Origin: Chelatococcus caeni
GTDB lineage: Bacteria > Pseudomonadota > Alphaproteobacteria > Rhizobiales > Beijerinckiaceae
Reading direction: 5' to 3'
DNA length: 64,000 nt
NCBI RefSeq assembly: GCF_014196925.1
Contig: NZ_JACIEN010000001.1
Coordinates: 992,001-1,056,000 of the forward strand
Positions 24,950-33,879 of the stretch are shown piece after piece. The position numbers were made by a program, and so were the translations under genes. The notes beneath the pieces are model-generated. The model was not told the DNA's origin, made no database searches, and was given only the letters and a program-made list of their open reading frames with translations. Numbering within the stretch: position 1 is the stretch's first letter; each line of letters opens with the position of its first letter.

Positions 24950-25929
24950 GCGGCGGCCTCCACGGGAATGAGGGGATGGAAGCAGCGGAAGGCGCGGGCA
25001 TCGCCCGCATGCGTCACGCCGGGCGGGTTCTTGCAGACGGCATCCGCCCGCGGGCAGCGCGGCGCGAAGGCGCATCCCGGCGGCAGGCTGGCGAGAGAGG
25101 GCGTCATGCCGGGGATCTGCGCCAGCGGCTCGCCGCGCTTGTTGCGGCTCGGCACGGAGCCGATGAGGCCGTTGGTATAGGGATGGGCCGGCCGCTCGAG
25201 CACGTCGGCGACGTGGCCCTCCTCGACGATGCGCCCGGCGTACATGACGGCGACGCGGTCGGCGAGGCCGGCGACGACGGACAGGTCATGCGTGATCCAG
25301 ACGAGCGCCGTGCCGCTCTCGGCGGCGAGCTGCTGCACCTCGGAGAGGATCTGCGCCTGGATGGTGACGTCGAGCGCCGTCGTCGGCTCGTCGGCGACGA
25401 GGACGGCCGGGCGGTGCAGCAGCGCGATGGCGATGGCGACCCGCTGGCGCATGCCACCGGAGAACTGGTGCGGATAGGAGACGAGCCGCTCCTCGGGCGA
25501 GGGGATGCCGACCTTGGCGAGCGCATCGCGGGCGCGATCCCGCGCGGCCCGCTCCGACACCTTCTCATGGGCGCGGATGGCCTCGATCATCTGCGTGTCG
25601 ACGCGCAGGACCGGGTTCAGCGTCGTCATCGGGTCCTGGAAGATCATCGCGATATTGCGGCCGCGCAGGCGGCGCAGCTCGGCCTCGCTCTTCTTCGTCA
25701 GGTCTTCGCCGTTGAGGAGGATGGCGCCCGAGGCGATGCGTCCCGGCGCGTCGATGAGGCCGAGCACGGCAAGGCCGGTGACCGACTTGCCGGAGCCGGA
25801 TTCGCCGACGAGCCCGAGCACCTCGCCGGCATGGACGTCGAAGCTGACGCCGTTGACGGCGGTGAGCACCCCCTCGCGGGCCGAGAACTCCACGACGAGG
25901 TCGCGGACGGAAAGGACGGGTTGGCTCAT
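24946..25929 (-). CDS. Dipeptide/oligopeptide ABC transporter ATPase (DppD/OppD-like)
   Basis: A 327-residue ATPase with Walker [10 protein letters not shown], signature [12 protein letters not shown], Walker [13 protein letters not shown] and the C-terminal four-cysteine region ([14 protein letters not shown]) that in this family can hold an iron-sulfur cluster. The start at 25929 overlaps the permease stop as ATGA. It is the fourth gene of the operon that starts with the binding protein at 29530. Confidence 0.93.
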   Translation of the reverse strand: MSQPVLSVRDLVVEFSAREGVLTAVNGVSFDVHAGEVLGLVGESGSGKSVTGLAVLGLIDAPGRIASGAILLNGEDLTKKSEAELRRLRGRNIAMIFQDPMTTLNPVLRVDTQMIEAIRAHEKVSERAARDRARDALAKVGIPSPEERLVSYPHQFSGGMRQRVAIAIALLHRPAVLVADEPTTALDVTIQAQILSEVQQLAAESGTALVWITHDLSVVAGLADRVAVMYAGRIVEEGHVADVLERPAHPYTNGLIGSVPSRNKRGEPLAQIPGMTPSLASLPPGCAFAPRCPRADAVCKNPPGVTHAGDARAFRCFHPLIPVEAAA

Positions 25930-26855
25930 CGCGACAGCCTCGGGTTCAGGACATCGCGCAGCCGGTCGCCGACGAGGTTGATGGCGACGATGGCGGCGAC
26001 GAGGGCGATGCCGGGGAAGGTCGAGATCCAGTACTTGCCGGACAGGAGATAGTCGTAGCCCTTGGCGATGAGCATGCCGAGCGACGGCTCCGTCACCGGC
26101 ACGCCGACGCCGAGGAACGACAAGGTGGATTCGAGCGCGATCGCATGCGCCACCTGCACCGTCGCCACCACGATCAGCGGCGGCAGGCAGTTGGGCAGGA
26201 GATGGCGGAAGACGATGCGGTTCTTCGGCAGGGCGAGGCAGCGCGCCGCCTCGATATAGTCGCGCCGCCGCTCGACGAGGGCCGAGCCGCGCACCGTGCG
26301 CGCGTAATAGGCCCACTGCACGATGACGAGGGCGATGATCACCTTGTCGACGCCGCGCCCGAAGACGGCGAGCAGCACGAGGGCGACGAGGATGGCCGGG
26401 AAGGAGAGCTGCAGGTCGACGACGCGCATGACGAAATTGTCGATGCGCCCGCCGGCATAGGCGGCGATGACGCCGACCGAGGCGCCGACGGCGCAGGCGA
26501 TGACGACGGAGATGGCGCCGACGCCGAGCGAGATCCTGAGGCCGTAGAGGATGGCCGACAGCAGGTCGCGGCCCTGCTCGTCCGTGCCGAGCCAGTAGGT
26601 GTAGCCGGCAAGGCTCTCCGATCCCGGCGGCAGGGTGCCGTCCATGATGTCGAGCTGCGCGAGGTCGTAGGGGTTCTGCGGCGCGATGAAGGACGCCGCG
26701 AGCGCCAGGATGACCAGCACAACGAGGCCGGCAAGGCCGATGACGGCGAGCGGGCTCTCGAAGAAGGCGGCGACGTGGCGCAGCAGCAGGCTCTCGCCCT
26801 TGTCGGTCGGGCGGGCGGCGGCTGCGGGCGCGGGGGTGGCGGCCTGTTCGCTCAT
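25926..26855 (-). CDS. Dipeptide-type ABC transporter permease (DppC-like)
   Basis: A 309-residue permease with an Ala/Pro-rich cytoplasmic N-terminus, the first helix at about 38-60, LGTDEQGRDLLSAILYGLRI typical of DppC, about six helices in all, and the EAA loop DYIEAARCLALPKNRIVFRH. It overlaps both neighbouring genes by four bases (ATGA), showing tight coupling within the operon. Confidence 0.92.
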   Translation of the reverse strand: MSEQAATPAPAAAARPTDKGESLLLRHVAAFFESPLAVIGLAGLVVLVILALAASFIAPQNPYDLAQLDIMDGTLPPGSESLAGYTYWLGTDEQGRDLLSAILYGLRISLGVGAISVVIACAVGASVGVIAAYAGGRIDNFVMRVVDLQLSFPAILVALVLLAVFGRGVDKVIIALVIVQWAYYARTVRGSALVERRRDYIEAARCLALPKNRIVFRHLLPNCLPPLIVVATVQVAHAIALESTLSFLGVGVPVTEPSLGMLIAKGYDYLLSGKYWISTFPGIALVAAIVAINLVGDRLRDVLNPRLSR

Positions 26856-27829
26856 GCCTTGGCCTCCTCGAGGCGCACGCGCGGGTCGATGGCGGCGTAG
26901 ATGAGATCGACGATGAGGTTGATGATCACGAACATCACGACGGTGAGCATGAGGTAGGCGACGATCACCGGCCGGTCGAGCCGCCCGATGGAGTCGATGA
27001 GCAGCTTGCCGATGCCGGGATAGGCGAAGACCGTCTCGGTGACGACGGCGAAGGCGATCATCGAGCCGAGCTCGAGGCCGAGCACCGTGACGACCGGGAT
27101 GAGGATGTTCTTCAAGACGTGCACGCCGATGACGCGCGACTGGGACAGGCCCTTGGCGCGGGCGAAGCGGATGTAGTCCTGCAGCATCACCTCGCGCGTG
27201 CCGGCGCGGGTGAGGCGGATGACGAGCGCCATCTTGTAGAGGGCGAGGTTGAGCGCCGGCAGGATGAGATGGGAGAGCCCGTCGAGGGTGAGGAAGCTCA
27301 CCGGCACGCCGAGGAGCTCGCGCGTCGTGCCGCGCCCGCCGGCCGGGAACCAGCCGAGCATGACGGAGAACAGCAGCACCAGCATCAGCCCCTGCCAGAA
27401 GTTCGGCAGGCTGAAGCCGAGGATCGAGCCGGCCATGATGGAATGGCCGCCGAGCGACTGCGGCTTGAGGCCGGCATAGAGGCCGAGCGGGATGCCGATG
27501 AAGACGGCGATGACGAGGGCGGTCAGCGCCAGCTCGAGCGTCGCCGGCAGGCGGTTGAGGATCAGCGTCAGCGCCGGCTCGTTGTAGACGAAGGAGCGGC
27601 CCAGGTCGCCGTGCAGCGCGTTCCAGACGAAGAGGCCGTATTGCTCGTAGAGCGGCCTGTCGAGACCGAGGCGCTGCGTGATCGCCTCCAGTTCCTGCTG
27701 GTCCGCCTGGGGGCTCGCGAGGATGGCGACGGGGTCGCCCACCGCATAGACGGCGATGAACACGAGCGTCGCCATGACGGCCAGCACGAGTGCCGCCTGG
27801 CCCAGGCGTCGGATGACGTAGACGAGCAT
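26852..27829 (-). CDS. Dipeptide-type ABC transporter permease (DppB-like)
   Basis: A 325-residue permease with the DppB N-terminus MLVYVIRRLGQAALVLAV, six predicted helices and the loop DYIRFARAKGLSQSRVIG. The ATG at 27829 is preferred over an earlier alternative start because helix 1 begins there and AAGG lies nine bases before it. It follows the binding-protein gene by 87 bases, a gap that could allow lower expression of the membrane parts than of the binding protein. Confidence 0.9.
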   Translation of the reverse strand: MLVYVIRRLGQAALVLAVMATLVFIAVYAVGDPVAILASPQADQQELEAITQRLGLDRPLYEQYGLFVWNALHGDLGRSFVYNEPALTLILNRLPATLELALTALVIAVFIGIPLGLYAGLKPQSLGGHSIMAGSILGFSLPNFWQGLMLVLLFSVMLGWFPAGGRGTTRELLGVPVSFLTLDGLSHLILPALNLALYKMALVIRLTRAGTREVMLQDYIRFARAKGLSQSRVIGVHVLKNILIPVVTVLGLELGSMIAFAVVTETVFAYPGIGKLLIDSIGRLDRPVIVAYLMLTVVMFVIINLIVDLIYAAIDPRVRLEEAKA

Positions 27830-27916
27830 TGTCGTTGACCTTGCAAAAAAGCGGTGCCCGGCCGGCAAGCGATGGCTCGCCGGTCGGGTCCGGTCATCAG
27901 CCTCGTACGGCCGATG

Positions 27917-29530
27917 TTACTGCGCCGGCTTGACCTCGGTCACCAGCGTATACTGGTCGACGCGCGGGGTGTAGCTCAGCGTCTTCTTGAACGCCCAGGG
28001 CGTCACCTCGAAGTGCAGCGGCAGGAGGGCGTAGTCGTCCATGGCGATCTTGGACGCCTTCTGCAGCAGCTCCTCGCGCTTGGCGTCGTCGATGGTGCGC
28101 TGCGCCTCCATCACGAGGGCGTCGACCTCCGCGTTCGAATAGCGGCCGCGGTTGGTGTGGCCGCCGCCCGTGTCCTTGTTCGGCGTCACGACGAGGGCGT
28201 TGAGGGAGTTGGACATCTCGCCCGAATCCGCGCCCCAGCCGGCGAGGTACGCCGAGAACTCGTGCTTGTTGCGGCGCGAGAAGAAGGTCGAGGCCGTCAT
28301 GGCGTCGATGTTGGTCTTGATGCCGACGCGCGTGAACATCTGCGCCACCGCCTGCGCCACCTTCTCGTCATTGATGTAGCGGTCGTTCGGCGTGCCGATG
28401 GTCAGTTCGAAGCCGTTCGGGTAGCCGGCCTCGGCGAGCAGCTTCTTCGACGCCTCGGGATCGTAGGCGACGGGCTTCGCATCCTTCGTGGTGCCGAAGA
28501 GCGGGTAGGGCAGCAGCTCGCCGGCGGCCTGGGCGACGCCGCCCATGATGCGCTCGACGATGGCCTCGCGGTTGATGGCCTTCGACAGGGCCTCACGCAC
28601 GCGCACGTCCTTGAAGGGGTTCTTGTCCGTGCCCTTCACGCCCGGCGTCTTGTCCTCGAACTGGTCGAGGTGGATGTAGATGATGCGGTTCGACAGGCCC
28701 TCGACGAGGGTGAAGCCGGCACCCTTGATCTTGTCGAAGTCCTGGATCGGCGGGTTCTCGATCATGTCGACGTCGCCGGCGAGCAGGGCCGCGACGCGCG
28801 GGCCGGCGCTGGTGATCGGCCGCATGACGACGCGCTGCCATACGGGCTTCTCGCCCCAATAGCCCTCGTTGGCCTCGAGGATGATATGCGTGCCGCGCGT
28901 ATATTCCTTCAGCTTGAACGGGCCGGTGCCCACGGCCTTCGCCGGGTCGTTGAAGTCCGAAGACTTCGGCGGCGTGCCCATGTTCTCGCAGCCGTCCTTG
29001 CCGTACTTGACGTCGCCCGCCCCGAAGACGGCGGCGGAGAGGATGCCGAGCGTCGTCATGTTGTTGGGGAAGAGCGGCTGCGGCGTCGCCGTCTTGACGC
29101 GGATGGTCAGCGGATCCGGCGTCTCGATCGACTCGATGCCGCGCGTGAATACCGTGAACGACGAGGGCGAGTTCTCGACCAGCGGCACCCGGCACATGGT
29201 GTAGACGTAGTCCCGCGCCGTGAAGGCCTCGCCGTTCGAGAACTTCACGTCCGGCCGGAGCTTGATCTCCCATGTCGTGTCGTCGACCGCCTTCCACGAT
29301 TCGGCGAGCGCCGGCAGCAGCTTCTGGTTGGCGTCGGTGGCGATGAGGGATTCGAAGATGTGGCGGCGCAGGGCGTTGTTCTGGCCGACGTTGTGGAAGT
29401 GTGGGTCGATGGAGGTCGCCTCGGAGGCGACGCCGACCTTCAGCTCCTTGGTGTCCTGCGCGGCGGCCGGTTGCGCCATGGCGACGGCGAGCGGCAGCAG
29501 GGCATAGGCTGCGGGTTTCAGTTTTTTCAT
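27917..29530 (-). CDS. Dipeptide-type ABC transporter substrate-binding protein (SBP_bac_5)
   Basis: A 537-residue periplasmic binding protein. Residues 1-25 form a Sec signal peptide (MKKLKPAAYALLPLAVAMAQ, cleavage after AAA). Family hallmarks are KVGVASEATSIDPHFHN, the WEIKLRPDVKFSNGEAFTAR segment and VREALSKAINREAIVERIM. GGAG lies close before the ATG at 29530. It is the first gene of the operon running to 23195 and is divergent from a LysR regulator. The ligand is unknown; the neighbouring M20 deacetylase hints at an N-acylated amino acid or peptide (inference). Confidence 0.92.
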   Translation of the reverse strand: MKKLKPAAYALLPLAVAMAQPAAAQDTKELKVGVASEATSIDPHFHNVGQNNALRRHIFESLIATDANQKLLPALAESWKAVDDTTWEIKLRPDVKFSNGEAFTARDYVYTMCRVPLVENSPSSFTVFTRGIESIETPDPLTIRVKTATPQPLFPNNMTTLGILSAAVFGAGDVKYGKDGCENMGTPPKSSDFNDPAKAVGTGPFKLKEYTRGTHIILEANEGYWGEKPVWQRVVMRPITSAGPRVAALLAGDVDMIENPPIQDFDKIKGAGFTLVEGLSNRIIYIHLDQFEDKTPGVKGTDKNPFKDVRVREALSKAINREAIVERIMGGVAQAAGELLPYPLFGTTKDAKPVAYDPEASKKLLAEAGYPNGFELTIGTPNDRYINDEKVAQAVAQMFTRVGIKTNIDAMTASTFFSRRNKHEFSAYLAGWGADSGEMSNSLNALVVTPNKDTGGGHTNRGRYSNAEVDALVMEAQRTIDDAKREELLQKASKIAMDDYALLPLHFEVTPWAFKKTLSYTPRVDQYTLVTEVKPAQ

Positions 29531-29630
29531 TCCCGTTCTCCTCTGGGTGGATGCGCACCACAATAACGAAAACGCGCGGGGAGCGGCAGCACCCCGCCGA
29601 CGTGGCTTGCTCATCTGGGGCCCGATGCTA

Positions 29631-29668
29631 TTATTCATTCTTGGCATTGTCACCGCCAAAAAGAATAA
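29631..29668. promoter_or_regulatory. Candidate LysR operator between divergent genes
   Basis: An imperfect inverted repeat has left arm TTATTCATTCTTGGC (29631-29645), a nine-base spacer, and right arm GCCAAAAAGAATAA (29655-29668). It is A+T-rich in an otherwise GC-rich setting and lies 18 bases before the LysR start codon and 101 bases before the divergent binding-protein start. This is the expected place for LysR autoregulation and operon control. Confidence 0.6.
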
Positions 29669-29685
29669 CGAGATTGCATAGAACT

Positions 29686-30627
29686 ATGCCATCCGAGGAT
29701 AGCGAAAGCCGATCATCGCGACCCAGCCTGCGCGAGCTCGAGGTGCTCCACGCGCTGATCGCCACCGGCAAGACGACCGCAGCCGGCCAGCGCCTCGGCA
29801 TCTCCCAGCCCGCCGTCTCGCGCGCCGTGGCGGCCCTCGAGGAGCGGGTCGGGCGGGTGCTGTTCTCGCGCGATGGCGGGCGCCTCGTGCCGACGGCCGA
29901 TGCGCTCGCGCTGGAGGCGGAGGCGGCGCCGATCCTCGCCGGCCTCGCGCGGCTCGAGAACTGGCCGCGGGCGCCGCGGGCGCAGAGCCTCCTGCGCATC
30001 TCCGCCGCCCCGACCGTGGCCCATCACTTCCTCGCGCCGCTCCTTGCCCGTTTCGTGGCCGCGGAGCCCGAGACGCGCGTCGTGGTCGAGATCGGCCGCG
30101 GCGGCGACGTCCTTGCGGCGGTGGCGGCCGGCAGCGTCGATGTGGGCATCGGCATGCTGGAGACGCCGGTCGCCCACCTCGGGGTCAGGGCCGAGCCTTT
30201 CCGCCGCTCGAAGGCCAAGTGCATCATGTGGCCGGACCATCGGCTCGCGCGGCTTCCCGTCGTCCGCCCGATCGACATCGGCAGCGAGCCGCTCATCGTC
30301 GTCACCCGGCGCTTCGCGGCGCGGGCGCTGTTCGACAGGGCTTTTACCGATGTCGGCATCGAGCCGAACATCGTCGCGGAGGCGACGACCTCGACCTTCG
30401 TGATGGAGATGGTGCGCAGCAGGGCGGGCATCTCGGTGCTCAACCCCTTCCCCATGTCCCTGAGCGACGATCCGAGCTTCGTCTACAGGCCGTTCCTGCC
30501 GGAAATCACCTACGAGATGGCCTTCCTCCTGCCCGCGACGGGCGCCGCTCCGCCGGCCGCCCGCCGCTTCGTCGATCTCGTCCGCGCCGAGCAGCCGGAC
30601 GATCCCTTCACGGTCGCCCTGCGCTGA
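29686..30627 (+). CDS. LysR family transcriptional regulator
   Basis: A 313-residue regulator. Residues about 14-72 form the winged helix-turn-helix (LRELEVLHALIATGKTTAAG, then LGISQPAVSRAVAALEERVG), and the rest is a periplasmic-binding-like effector domain. It is divergent from a dipeptide-type ABC operon and 23 bases upstream of an M20 deacetylase, so it probably controls both in response to a transported or processed compound. The ATG at 29686 is chosen because the HTH begins shortly after it; no strong ribosome-binding site is seen. Confidence 0.9.
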   Translation: MPSEDSESRSSRPSLRELEVLHALIATGKTTAAGQRLGISQPAVSRAVAALEERVGRVLFSRDGGRLVPTADALALEAEAAPILAGLARLENWPRAPRAQSLLRISAAPTVAHHFLAPLLARFVAAEPETRVVVEIGRGGDVLAAVAAGSVDVGIGMLETPVAHLGVRAEPFRRSKAKCIMWPDHRLARLPVVRPIDIGSEPLIVVTRRFAARALFDRAFTDVGIEPNIVAEATTSTFVMEMVRSRAGISVLNPFPMSLSDDPSFVYRPFLPEITYEMAFLLPATGAAPPAARRFVDLVRAEQPDDPFTVALR

Positions 30628-30650
30628 GGCGGCCCCTGCCGGAGTTCATG

Positions 30651-31817
30651 ATGTCCAGTCCCGCGATCACCGAGATCCTCGCCAGCCTCGTCGCCTTCGA
30701 CACGACGAGCCGCAACTCCAACCTCGACCTCATCGCCTGGGTCGAGGACTATCTCGCCTCCCACGGCATCGCGAGCGAGCGCATCTACGACGCGACGGGC
30801 ACCAAGGCCAACCTCTGGGCCACCATCGGGCCGGCGGAGCAGGCGGGCTACATCCTCTCCGGTCATACCGACGTCGTGCCCGTGGACGGGCAGGAGTGGA
30901 CGGACGATCCCTTCGCTCTCGTCCTGCGAGACGGCCGGGCCTACGGCCGCGGCGCCTGCGACATGAAGGGCTTTCTCGCCGCCTGCCTGTCGCGGGTGCC
31001 GGCGATGAAGGCGGCCGCGCTCGCCCGGCCCATCCATCTCGCCTTCTCCTACGACGAGGAGGTGGGCTGCGTCGGCGTGCGCGGCATCGTCGAGAAGCTG
31101 GCGAAGGCCGAGGTCAAGCCGCTCGGCTGCTTCGTCGGCGAGCCGACCTCGATGAACGTGGTCATCGGCCACAAGGGCAAGCGCAGCCTGAAGGTGCGCG
31201 TGCGCGGCAAGGGCTGCCATTCCTCGCTCGCGCCGCAGGGCGTCAATGCGGTGGAGTGGGGCGCCCGGCTCGTCGCCCATATCCGCGCGATCGCCGACCG
31301 CTTCGCCGTGAGCGGCGCCCGCGATGCGCTCTACGACGTGCCCTACACCACCGCCCATGTCGGCATCTTTGCGGGCGGCACGGCGCTCAACATCGTCCCC
31401 GACGAGAGCGAGATGGTCTTCGAGATCCGCGCCATCGGTGCCGACGATCCCGATGCCGTCGTCGCGGAAATCGAGGCCTATGCGAGGCGCGAGCTGGAGC
31501 CGGCCATGCAGGCCGTCGATCCGCAAAGCGGCTTCGACTTCGACGTCTTCGCCGGCTTTCCGGGGCTCGACACGGCGCCGGGCGACGAGGTCGTCACGCT
31601 CGCCAAGCGTCTTGCCGGCCGCAACGAGCACGGCAAGGTGGCCTACGGCACCGAGGCCGGCCTCTTCCAGGCGGTCGCCGGCGTGCCGTCCGTGGTCATC
31701 GGGCCGGGCTCCATCGGCGAGGCACACAAGCCGGACGAGTATATCGAGATCGCCCAGCTCGAGGCCTGCGGCGCCTTCGTCGACCGGCTCATCGCCCATT
31801 GCACCGAGGTGCATTGA
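30651..31817 (+). CDS. argE: Acetylornithine deacetylase (ArgE-type M20 peptidase)
   Basis: A 388-residue zinc-dependent M20 amidohydrolase. The metal site is clear: GHTDVVPVDGQEW (His-x-Asp), GRGACDMKGF (bridging Asp) and YDEEVGCVG (catalytic Glu-Glu), with HKGKRSLKVRVRGKGCHSS starting the dimerisation domain. ArgE removes the acetyl group from N-acetylornithine, but alphaproteobacteria usually use the ArgJ route for arginine synthesis. In this setting, directly after LysR and opposite a peptide transporter, a catabolic role on an imported N-acyl amino acid is plausible. Two adjacent ATGs exist (30648 and 30651); GGAG at 30641-30644 favours the second. Confidence 0.85.
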   Translation: MSSPAITEILASLVAFDTTSRNSNLDLIAWVEDYLASHGIASERIYDATGTKANLWATIGPAEQAGYILSGHTDVVPVDGQEWTDDPFALVLRDGRAYGRGACDMKGFLAACLSRVPAMKAAALARPIHLAFSYDEEVGCVGVRGIVEKLAKAEVKPLGCFVGEPTSMNVVIGHKGKRSLKVRVRGKGCHSSLAPQGVNAVEWGARLVAHIRAIADRFAVSGARDALYDVPYTTAHVGIFAGGTALNIVPDESEMVFEIRAIGADDPDAVVAEIEAYARRELEPAMQAVDPQSGFDFDVFAGFPGLDTAPGDEVVTLAKRLAGRNEHGKVAYGTEAGLFQAVAGVPSVVIGPGSIGEAHKPDEYIEIAQLEACGAFVDRLIAHCTEVH

Positions 31818-31837
31818 GGGCCAGTCCTGCTTCACAG

Positions 31838-31930
31838 CGGTCATGCCCGCGCCTGTCGCGGGCATCCATGTCTGGAAAGCTGAGCAGGATCGAACGCGTG
31901 GATGGCCGGGACGAGCCCGGCCATGACGAG
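31838..31930. repeat. Composite intergenic hairpin repeat
   Basis: Two perfect stem-loops occur within 93 bases: ATGCCCGCG/CGCGGGCAT (31843-31851, 31857-31865) with loop cctgt, and ATGGCCGGG/CCCGGCCAT (31902-31910, 31916-31924) with loop acgag. The edges read GGTCATG and CATGACGAG. The second module shares gtggatg-x-cc-gacgagc-x-ggcatgac with the long module of the array at 54.5-55.3 kb, so both belong to one family. It separates the convergent deacetylase and GFA genes. Confidence 0.75.
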
Positions 31931-31985
31931 GCCTCCGTTCGTCGGGGGCCCTCGATCCCCAGCGCCTCGCGGCCTTCGCCGAGGT

Positions 31986-32336
31986 TCAGAAATCCCGCCC
32001 GTTGAACGGCGTCAGCTTCAGGCTGCCGACATCGATGCCGTCCAGGCAGCGCGCGTTGACGGCCACCATCTCGCTGCCGTCGGGCGCCTTGCCGCGCGCG
32101 AAGGATTCGATGCCGCAGTGGCGGCAGCGCAGGTGATGGATGACCTTGCGGTTGAACTGGTAGTCCTCGAGCGCATCCTCGCCGGAGAGGAGCCGGAACC
32201 GGTCCGGCGTGACGAAGGTCGGCAGGAGGCCGCGCTTGCTGCAATGCGAGCAATTGCAGGAGACGACGGTCTCGAGATCCGTCGTCGCCTCGTAGCGCAC
32301 CGTGCCGCAGTGGCATCCGCCCTGATAGGTCTGCAT
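31986..32336 (-). CDS. GFA/CENP-V family zinc protein
   Basis: A 116-residue protein with the cysteine pattern of the Gfa/CENP-V fold: CHCGTVRYEA near the N-terminus, CNCSHCSKRG at about 27-36 and RCRHCGIESFARG at about 71-83. These cysteines bind zinc. Founding members were described as glutathione-dependent formaldehyde-activating enzymes, but most paralogues have no proven activity. It stands alone between a repeat element and UDP-glucose dehydrogenase. Confidence 0.88.
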   Translation of the reverse strand: MQTYQGGCHCGTVRYEATTDLETVVSCNCSHCSKRGLLPTFVTPDRFRLLSGEDALEDYQFNRKVIHHLRCRHCGIESFARGKAPDGSEMVAVNARCLDGIDVGSLKLTPFNGRDF

Positions 32337-32417
32337 CGTCGCTCCTGCCGGCTGTCCGATCGTCAGGGCGCGACTATGCCACCCGTGGCGAGGATCGCAA
32401 GGCGGAGGAGGGCACCG

Positions 32418-33752
32418 TCACATCATCCCGTCGGCATCCGCCGCCCCGTCGGGCCGGCCGACGCTGACATAGAGGAAGCCGCGGCGGGCCATCTCGCCGG
32501 CGCGGTAGATGTTGCGCAGGTCGACGACGACGGGCGCCTTCATCAGTCCCTTGACCCGGTCGAGGTCGAGCGCGCGGAAGGCGTTCCATTCCGTGACGAT
32601 GACGAGCGCATCCGCGCCTTGGACGCAGTCATAGGCGCTGTCGCAATAGGTGACGCGGTCGAGCAGGCCTTGCGCCTGCTCCATGCCCTCGGGATCGTAG
32701 GCGCGGATCGCCGCCCCGCCGTCCTGCAGCGCAGTGATGATCGACAGCGCCGGCGCCTCGCGCATGTCGTCGGTGTTGGGCTTGAAGGTGAGGCCGAGCA
32801 CGGCCACGGTCTTGCCGCGCACCGAGCCGCCGCAGGCCGCGATCACCTTGCGCGCCATGGCGCGCTTGCGCTGGTCGTTGACGGCCGCGACCGTCTCGAC
32901 GATGCGCATGGGCGAATCCGCGTCCTGCGCCGTCTTGATCAGCGCGAGCGTGTCCTTGGGGAAGCACGAGCCGCCGTAGCCCGGCCCGGCATGCAGGAAC
33001 TTGCCGCCGATGCGGTTGTCGAGGCCGATGCCGCGCGCCACCTCCTGCACGTTGGCGCCCACCTTCTCGCACAGGTCCGCGATCTCGTTGATGAAGGTGA
33101 TCTTGGTGGCGAGGAAGGCGTTGGCCGCGTATTTCGTCAGCTCCGCCGTGCGCCGGCCGGTATAGAGGATCGGCGCCTGGTTGAGGTAGAGCGGGCGGTA
33201 GACCTCGGCCATCACCTTGCGGGCGCGCTCGTCATCGGTGCCGATGACGATGCGGTCGGGCCGCTTGAAATCGGCGATGGCCGCGCCCTCGCGCAGGAAT
33301 TCCGGATTGGAGACGACGGCGAAATCGGCGTCCGGCCGCGTCTCGCGCACGATGCGCTCCACCTCGTCGCCCGTGCCGACCGGCACCGTCGACTTGGTGA
33401 CGATCACGGTGTAGCCGTCCATGACCTTCGCGATCTCGCGCGCCGCCTGGTAGACGTAGGAGAGGTCGGCGTGGCCGTCGCCGCGTCGCGAGGGCGTGCC
33501 GACCGCGATGAAGACGGCGTCGGCCGAGCGCACGGCTTCCGTCAGGTCGGAGGCGAAGGACAGGCGCCCTTCCTTGACATTGGTGGCGACGAGATCATCG
33601 AGCCCCGGCTCGAAGATCGGGATGTCGCCCTGCATCAGGGCCTCGATCTTGGCCGGGTCCTTGTCGACGCAGGTCACCACATGGCCGAAATCGGCGAAAC
33701 AGGCACCGGAGACGAGGCCGACATAGCCGGAACCGATCATTGCGACGCGCAT
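32418..33752 (-). CDS. ugd: UDP-glucose 6-dehydrogenase
   Basis: A 444-residue NAD-dependent enzyme that oxidises UDP-glucose to UDP-glucuronate for polysaccharide and lipid synthesis. The Rossmann motif GSGYVGLVSGACFADFGH, the second domain NPEFLREGAAIADFKRPDRI, the catalytic-cysteine motif GGSCFPKDTLAL and the third domain GLTFKPNTDDMREAPA are all present. Length and order are normal. The ATG at 33752 starts the nucleotide-binding fold directly; the open frame continues upstream without family sequence. UDP-glucuronate could feed the glycosyltransferase operon elsewhere in the window, though the genes are not linked. Confidence 0.95.
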   Translation of the reverse strand: MRVAMIGSGYVGLVSGACFADFGHVVTCVDKDPAKIEALMQGDIPIFEPGLDDLVATNVKEGRLSFASDLTEAVRSADAVFIAVGTPSRRGDGHADLSYVYQAAREIAKVMDGYTVIVTKSTVPVGTGDEVERIVRETRPDADFAVVSNPEFLREGAAIADFKRPDRIVIGTDDERARKVMAEVYRPLYLNQAPILYTGRRTAELTKYAANAFLATKITFINEIADLCEKVGANVQEVARGIGLDNRIGGKFLHAGPGYGGSCFPKDTLALIKTAQDADSPMRIVETVAAVNDQRKRAMARKVIAACGGSVRGKTVAVLGLTFKPNTDDMREAPALSIITALQDGGAAIRAYDPEGMEQAQGLLDRVTYCDSAYDCVQGADALVIVTEWNAFRALDLDRVKGLMKAPVVVDLRNIYRAGEMARRGFLYVSVGRPDGAADADGMM

Positions 33753-33879
33753 CGAGACACCCTGGTGGTGGAGCGGAAGATCGCCGAGGGCTTTAAAGCC
33801 TCGGCGGGCGAGGAGCAAGGAACCCCACGGTTTGACAGGGGCCCGGTCGCTGCGCAAAAGAGCGTCAAACGGAGAAGGC

